Shown here: in pieces, positions 58,415-64,000 of the stretch | Position numbering within the stretch: the stretch's first letter is position 1 | Layout: every line of letters begins with the position of its first letter | Source: Siphonodentalium dalli | Taxonomy: Eukaryota; Mollusca; Scaphopoda; Gadilida; Siphonodentaliidae | Direction: 5' to 3' | DNA: 64,000 bases | NCBI GenBank assembly: GCA_032622095.1 | Contig: CP136069.1 | Span: forward strand, 37,048,194-37,112,193 | Position numbers and translations under genes: made by a program | Notes under the pieces: model-generated | Databases searched by the model: none | What the model saw: only the letters and a program-made list of their open reading frames with translations | Told to the model about the DNA's origin: nothing

Positions 58415-59349
58415 ATCGATAAAGTGGATAATGCATCATGGCTTCAAATAATATAAAAGCTGGATCTAAGCCCGGTAAACGTCCATTACACACATGGGTG
58501 TCGGATTCATGTATATAGGGCACCATCAGTCTATATTTATATTTGTGTATCTAGATCTCAGGCTTAGTTAATAATTTTAGCAAATGGAGAATAAAACACT
58601 TCGGCAATATCCAAAACAATCTGCAGTAAATGTTATGTTGGCCTATGTTAATGCGCCAAAAACTAAACCAACTGAGTCACGGCTTCCTGATAGGAACAAT
58701 TATGAAGATTTTCTTTTTTACAGGTCCTTGACCGATGTTTTGATTGTCAATAAATGTTGTATCTCTATAAATGAGTGTTCGTTATTATTCCCTTAAAAAA
58801 TAAATGCCTAAAAACAATTAAGCCCCCCCCCCCCCCCGCCCCACCCTGATATTTTTCAAGGATACCTTCAGATCTTGTTATCAGAATGCGATGAAACTTT
58901 GGGAAGATATAACTATTCATATAGGGAGTGGCTACATGTTCGAATGAATATCAATTGCTTAAGTGGGAAAAGTCGACTATACATGTAGGTAAAAATTCAC
59001 AAAACCACTGTGTTCACTAAGAGGGAACATGCTGTTCACATATGGTGGACATCTGGTCATGTTCAAATTTCATAATTCTCGGTTAATGACTGGTGGACCT
59101 CTTCATTGTGACATGGGGTGGGTTTGCGAATTAAATTTCTCTGACTTGAAAAATTCTGTCTACTTTAATGAGGGGGTGCCGTTGGGAATTGCAAGGTGGA
59201 CAACACCCCCCCCCCCCCCCCCCCCCCCACACACTCCAAAAAATGAGATTCTCCAGACACATCCACGAGGTTGCGAGTCACTTTACGCAATCACTCCCAT
59301 TTTATATTCAATAGATCCTCCCATTCAATGCTAAAAGTATGCATTGGAG
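58415..59349. other. Spacer with poly-C tracts
   Basis: Poly-C runs at 58821-58835 and about 59205-59228 are simple repeats. No gene is recognised. Confidence 0.5.
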
Positions 59350-59817
59350 TTAAAGGTACTCAATCTGATCAGATGCTCCTAAATTACTATTTCTTTGGCT
59401 TCGGGGGTAACACATATTTTATTCAAGTCGAGGAACCCACCCATCAAAGCTCAGAGTGATCAGATATTGATTTTTGAAGTTTGTTATTTCTCGAAATGTT
59501 TACTAATAATAATTGGCCCAGAAACACGTAGTCAAACGGAAAAATTGCAGATAAAGATGGATAACTCTAAAATCAAGTGGTAATACTAACCACTTGATTT
59601 TGGAATTATCCATCTTCATCTGCCATTTTGACCGAGACCATTCTTTTGACGGCGAATTTCTGGGCCACAAACAATAGAAATAACAAACTTCAAAAATCAA
59701 AATCTAATCACTCTTGGACGTTCATGGGTAGGTTCCTCAACTCAAATAAAATATTTTTTACCCCGAAGCCAAAGAAATCGTAATTCAGGAGCATCTGATC
59801 AGATTGAGTACCTTTAA
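59350..59817. mobile_element. 468-bp foldback element with TTAA flanks
   Basis: TTAA at 59350-59353 and 59814-59817 bracket AGGTACTCAATCTGATCAGA and its inverse. The arms run about 230 bp to a centre near 59586 (ACCACTTGATTTT), with roughly 80-90% complementarity. ORFs inside are chance frames of the arms. Confidence 0.8.
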
Positions 59818-60289
59818 GTCACCCGTTATCTTTTGTTGTAGTTGTCTCACACACTACAACAAAGGTGGAAGGTGATCGACATATGCTCTTATATTACGCT
59901 ATGAGGGCATGATGCTTCAGTAGAATAACTGTATTGGATGACAAGCGATGACAAGATCAAATATCTCAAAACTCACAAATAATAAACAGTTTTGCAGCAA
60001 ATTTCAGTCCAAAAACACACAAAATATCAGTGTATTTCAGAAAAAAAATCCTTATTCGAAACAGACCAATTTGTGCTAAATTTTGCCACAAATTCACACA
60101 GATAAATATTCACAAATACAATTCATTCATTTATTATAGATACTCCTTGTGGGGGTATTGTCTATTATAGATAAGTGGAACAAATGAAATTGATGTATTA
60201 TCTTACCAAATCTGCTTTTTTGAGAACATTGTTCTTGCCACTAATTGTCAATACATCCAATAAACATAGATCATGTCACGAGTCTCTAA

Positions 60290-60740
60290 CACGGGGACCA
60301 GTCATCCGGTGCATACCCCATGCATGTGACGTACCGTCAGTGTTGGCATACCTATGATGACCTATATGGCTGCGACACTCAGGCAGACGGAAAAATGGAA
60401 CACTTTCAGATTAACAAAGATGAATAACTCTTGATCGGAGAACTAGTACAAAACTAATGAACACTCCATTAAATGTCCTGATAGTAGTGAACATCCATAC
60501 AATTTCATTAAGGTGGACATCCTATGGTTGAGATATCTGCTCAGACGGACAAAAAAAAACCCATAATTTTCCAGATAAACAAATATCAATAATTCTAGAA
60601 AGGAAAATCCTAAACAAAAATTGACTGAACACTCCATTAAATGTCCTCATAGTAAAGAACATCCGTGCATACCAGGACGGACGGACGGACGGCCAGACGA
60701 TCGGTTTGGATACACCCACCATTTCCTTCGGGTATAATAA
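60290..60740. mobile_element. Interspersed repeat related to 14215-14930
   Basis: Shares ATGAATAACTCT, CCATTAAATGTCCT-ATAGTA, GAACATCC, ATAAACAAA and a final GGACGGACGGACGG with the satellite insertion at 14.2-14.9 kb. The TATACCCCC ends are degraded (GGGTATAATAAG at about 60730). 59818-60289 holds nothing recognisable. Confidence 0.6.
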
Positions 60741-61108
60741 GTAATTATGCAATTATGCTGTTTTTTTTAAAGATGCACACTGTTATGGTGGAGATAAGCA
60801 ACTTCTCCCAAGGACAAAAATACGAGGAAGTTACCATTTTAAGGAGATGTATCCAGTGGCGCCCACTAGGCTGCTCTACTCTGACTATGGCCAATAGAGA
60901 TCATAATCCACCAGTTCAAATTTAACCAGTGGAAATTTTGAATTTCTGACTGGGAAGACTATACATTGAAAATATAATGCATTTTTAGTTAATATATGTT
61001 AGTTAATGTGGTACTACACAGTATATGTAGGGCACCGGTCCAGATTCCATGATTTAGGCAACTTTTGTGCGCCAATTTCGCAATGCAGTGCTACAATCAT
61101 GGATATAT

Positions 61109-61541
61109 GTGACCCGCCATATCAAATCAAGTCGTAAGTCGGGATTGTTTTACCCTGTGCCAATGCATTCTCTTATATATGCGAGTCGACCATAGGTCGC
61201 CTCGCATATATAAGAGAATGCATTGGCCTAACAATTTTTTATCATTTTTTTAAAATAAATGTTTCTTACAATTTTTAGGACATAAAATAAAAAACATCCA
61301 TTACCCTGCAGGGAGCCCCACACATATATAGAAGCATATAGAAAGTGTCGTCTGCTCATGTTTGTCTGGGGCTCTGTATGGGTGAAATTATAAAATTGTT
61401 AAAGAATACAAGAAAAAACTATTAAAATTGTAAAAAATTGTTAGGCCAATGGATTCTCTTATATAAGCGAGGCGACCTATGGTCGACTCGCATATATAAG
61501 AGAATGCATTGGCACAGGGTAAAAACAATATGGCGGGTCAC
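61109..61541. mobile_element. Hairpin-bearing MITE with GTGACCCGCCATAT ends
   Basis: GTGACCCGCCATAT at 61109-61122 and its inverse at 61528-61541 are terminal repeats, continued inward by ATTGTTTTACCCTGTGCC. The 69-bp hairpins lie at 61159-61227 and 61445-61513. The interior (61310-61375) contains a diverged, folded-back piece of the 98-bp satellite found from 62449 onward. These ends differ from the TTAA family, so the hairpin cassette is shared across element types. Confidence 0.75.
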
Positions 61542-61844
61542 GTATACTCAGTTCAATGTTTATCACGTTATTTTATAAAGTTCATAGGTTTCGAACTGGT
61601 GAAATATTATCTCTATGGGAATAACCAGAGTAGAGATTCATTGAATCTATCAAATTATCAATAGACGAATTATAGATAAGTACACTCTCTATCCCAAATA
61701 ATGGTGGACAAGAAAAAAAAGACATGTTTGAAATGAGATGGGTTTTTTTTTCTTGAACAAAAATCAGAACAGAAAAAAACATTTGTTTGGATGTTCACAC
61801 TGGTTCACAAATGATTTATGTTCGCGGAAGCCTCAATAAAAATA

Positions 61845-62256
61845 ACAACAGTTACGCTGAATAGGTTATTGTCGCACGGTTTCTGGCAAAAAGACACCCA
61901 GGATCTCTTAAACTGTCAAAAAGACACCCAGGATCTCGTAAACTGTCAAAAAGGCACAAAGGATCTCAAAGTCTCGCCAAACTTGATTAGTCGTCTGCTA
62001 TTATAATATTATGATAATTATTTGTTTGTGATCGGAGTGAAATATGAACGAAATTTAATTCGGCTTTGAGTCTGACTGACAGCGCAATTCCACATCGTTG
62101 ATAGTTGGACCAATATTAATAATAGCAGACGACTAAACAAAATTCCCGTTGTTTAATGAGACTTTGGGATCCTGTGTGCCTTTTTGACAGTTTACGAGAT
62201 CCTGGGTGTCTTTTTGCCAGAAACCATGCGACAATGACCTATTCAACAACAGTTAC
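61845..62256. mobile_element. Foldback element flanked by 11-bp direct repeat
   Basis: ACAACAGTTAC occurs at 61845-61855 and 62246-62256 around arms starting TGAATAGGT-ATTGTCGCA. Each arm includes tandem CTGTCAAAAAG-CACCCAGGATCTC units and continues to AGTCGTCTGCTATTAT near the centre. A 9-11-bp duplication would fit Mutator-like elements, but no transposase is present. Confidence 0.7.
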
Positions 62257-62448
62257 TGGCGAGCTTCAAGAGAATGAAATTCTCAATTGTGCTTCTGAAG
62301 GGCAAAAATATGTGTGGACTAATTATGAGGCCATATCACCCTCCATAGCCTCATGGAAATACCATACACATCGGGATGGAGAGACTTGGTGGAACCAATG
62401 TTAAAGATTCAGGGTTCTAATGTAATTAAAGAGAATCAAAGCCTTCGA

Positions 62449-64000
62449 CGTGGGTTTGTGTGGATAACATAACCCATAGAGAGCCCCACATATACTGGAT
62501 TAGATGACACTCCATAGTGCATGCTTCTATCTGTGTGAGGCTCCCGGTGGGTTCATGTGAAATAACATAACCCATAGAGAGCCCCACATAGACTGGATCA
62601 GATGACACTCCATAGTGCATGCTTTTATCTGTGTGAGGCTCCCTGTGGTTTCACGTGAAATAACATACCCCATTGAGAGCCCCACATATACTGGATTAGA
62701 TGACACTCCATAGTGCATGCTTCTATCTGTGTGAGGCTCCCGGTGGGTTCATAACTTCATATGAAATAACATAACCCATATAGAGCCCCACATAGACTGG
62801 ATCAGATGACACTCCATAGTGCATGCTTCTATCTGTGTGAGGCTCCCGGTGGGTTCATGTGAAATAACATAACCCATAGAGAGCCCCACATCGACTGGAT
62901 CAGACGACACTCCATAGTGCATGCTTCTATCTTTGTGAGGCTCCCGGTGGGTTCATGTGAAATAACATACCCCATAGAGAGCCCCACATCGACTGGATCA
63001 GATGACACTCCATAGTGCATGCTTCTATCTGTGTGAGGCTCCCGGTGGGTTCATGTGAAATAACATAACCCATAGAGAGCCCCACATCGACTGGATCAGA
63101 CGACACTCCATAGTGCATGCTTCTATCTTTGTGAGGCTCCCGGTGGGTTCATGTGAAATAACATAACCCATAGAGAGTCCCACATAGACTGGATCAGATG
63201 ACACTCCATAGTGCATGCTTCTATATGTGTGAGGCTCCCGGTGGGTTCATATGAAATAACATAACCCATATAGAGCCCCACATAGACTGGATCAGATGAC
63301 ACTCCATAGTGCATGCTTCTATATACGTGAGGCTCCCGGTGGGTTCATGTGAAATAACATAACCCATAGAGAGCCCCACATAGACTGGATCAGATGACAC
63401 TCCATAGTGCATGCTTCTATCTGTGTGAGGCTCCCGGTGGGTTCATGTGAAATAACATAACCCATAGAGAGTCCCACATAGACTGGATCAGATGACACTC
63501 CATAGTGCATGCTTCTATCTATGTGAGGCTCCCGGTGAGTTCATGTGAAATAACATAACCCATAGAGAGCCCCACATAGACTGGATCAGATGACACTCCA
63601 TAGTGCATGCTTCTATCTGTGTGAGGCTCCCGGTGAGTTAATGTGAAATAACATAACCCATAGAGAGCCCCACATAGACTGGATCAGATGACACTCCATA
63701 GTGCATGCTTCTATCTGTGTGAGGCTCTCCATGGGTTCATGTGAAATAACATAACCCATAGAGAGCCCCACATAGACTGGATCAGATGACACTCCATAGT
63801 GCATGCTTCTATCTGTGTGAGGCTCCCGGTGGGTTCATGTGAAATAACATAACCCATAGAGAGCCCCAAGGACGGGATCAGATGACACTCCATAGTGCAT
63901 GCTTCTATCTGTGTGAGGCTCTCCATGGGTTCATGTGAAATAACATAACCCATAGAGAGTCCCACATAGACTGGATCAGATGACACTCCATAGTGCATGC
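62449..64000. repeat. 98-bp satellite array, about 16 units, continuing beyond the window
   Basis: Unit landmarks are GTGCATGCTTCTATCTGTGT, GAGGCTCCCGGTGGGTTCAT, GTGAAATAACATAACCCATA and CACATAGACTGGATCAGATG, repeating every 98 bp with high identity. One unit near 62750 carries a short insertion (AACTTCATAT) and one near 63868 a small deletion. 98 is not a multiple of 3, so overlapping 63-codon minus-strand ORFs recur every unit and are not genes. Confidence 0.95.

Noticed and set aside
62260-62404. Ig-like exon (NCASEGQKYVWTN pattern)
   Set aside because: Only a loose C...W pattern over about 20 residues; no strand order, splice sites or partner exon.
62426-63998. Series of 63-codon minus-strand ORFs
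   Set aside because: They recur every 98 bp in shifting frames because of the satellite; no independent evidence of coding.
62449-64000. Possible CRISPR array
   Set aside because: Units are contiguous 98-bp satellite monomers with no unique spacers, and the DNA is eukaryotic.
1-64000. Bacterial or viral genome interpretation
   Set aside because: Low coding density, spliced FN3/CTLD exons, LINEs, MITEs and satellites indicate an animal chromosome.

Overview
This is eukaryotic, intron-bearing, AT-rich DNA dominated by transposable elements and satellites. There are no operons, ribosome binding sites or dense ORFs. Most long ORFs are open frames of tandem repeats. The only host coding sequence I can support is one fibronectin type III (FN3) exon and two exons of a C-type lectin-like domain (CTLD). 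All three are on the + strand with phase-1 borders, and they may belong to one secreted or receptor-like gene spanning about 18.0-30.7 kb. Phase-1 FN3/CTLD exons, an APE-type LINE, Penelope-type reverse transcriptase, hAT and piggyBac-like MITEs and a Polinton-type integrase fit an invertebrate metazoan. Dispersed repeats resembling those common in molluscs suggest a mollusc or related marine invertebrate, but that is only an inference.

Layout. 0-6.4 kb: nested DNA transposons, including a 2.69 kb hAT-like element with a perfect 8-bp target-site duplication (TSD) and a 1.24 kb MITE inside it. 6.45-16.85 kb: a 10.4 kb structure bounded by 48-bp terminal inverted repeats (TIRs). It is filled with a ~200-bp satellite, and an inverted second copy of the MITE sits within it. 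A LINE with an open 1160-codon frame is inserted in that MITE's terminal repeat, giving three nesting levels. 17-31 kb: the FN3 exon, then a CTLD split by a 9.6 kb intron. The same ~140-bp satellite lies at both ends of the intron, with decayed Penelope-like and LINE sequence between.

34.47-45.46 kb: an 10,989-bp element flanked by a 9-bp direct repeat (AGATTCCGA). Its unequal long inverted arms (4.7 and 2.1 kb) are arrays of a 390-bp dimeric repeat. The core holds decayed genes: DDE integrase, a superfamily 1 helicase joined to an HNH-like domain on the opposite strand, and putative structural proteins. The gene set is Polinton/Polinton-like-virus in character, but the 9-bp duplication and repeat-built arms are atypical. 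This is the best candidate for an undescribed system.

45.5-64 kb: host intergenic DNA rich in palindromic elements. A near-perfect 69-bp hairpin occurs at five loci in the window, usually as a pair, inside elements with different outer ends. Foldback elements with TA, TTAA or ~11-bp flanking repeats occur at 52.3, 53.4, 59.4 and 61.9 kb. A 98-bp satellite starts at 62.45 kb and runs off the window end. No rRNA, tRNA, CRISPR or bacterial-type regulatory site was recognised.
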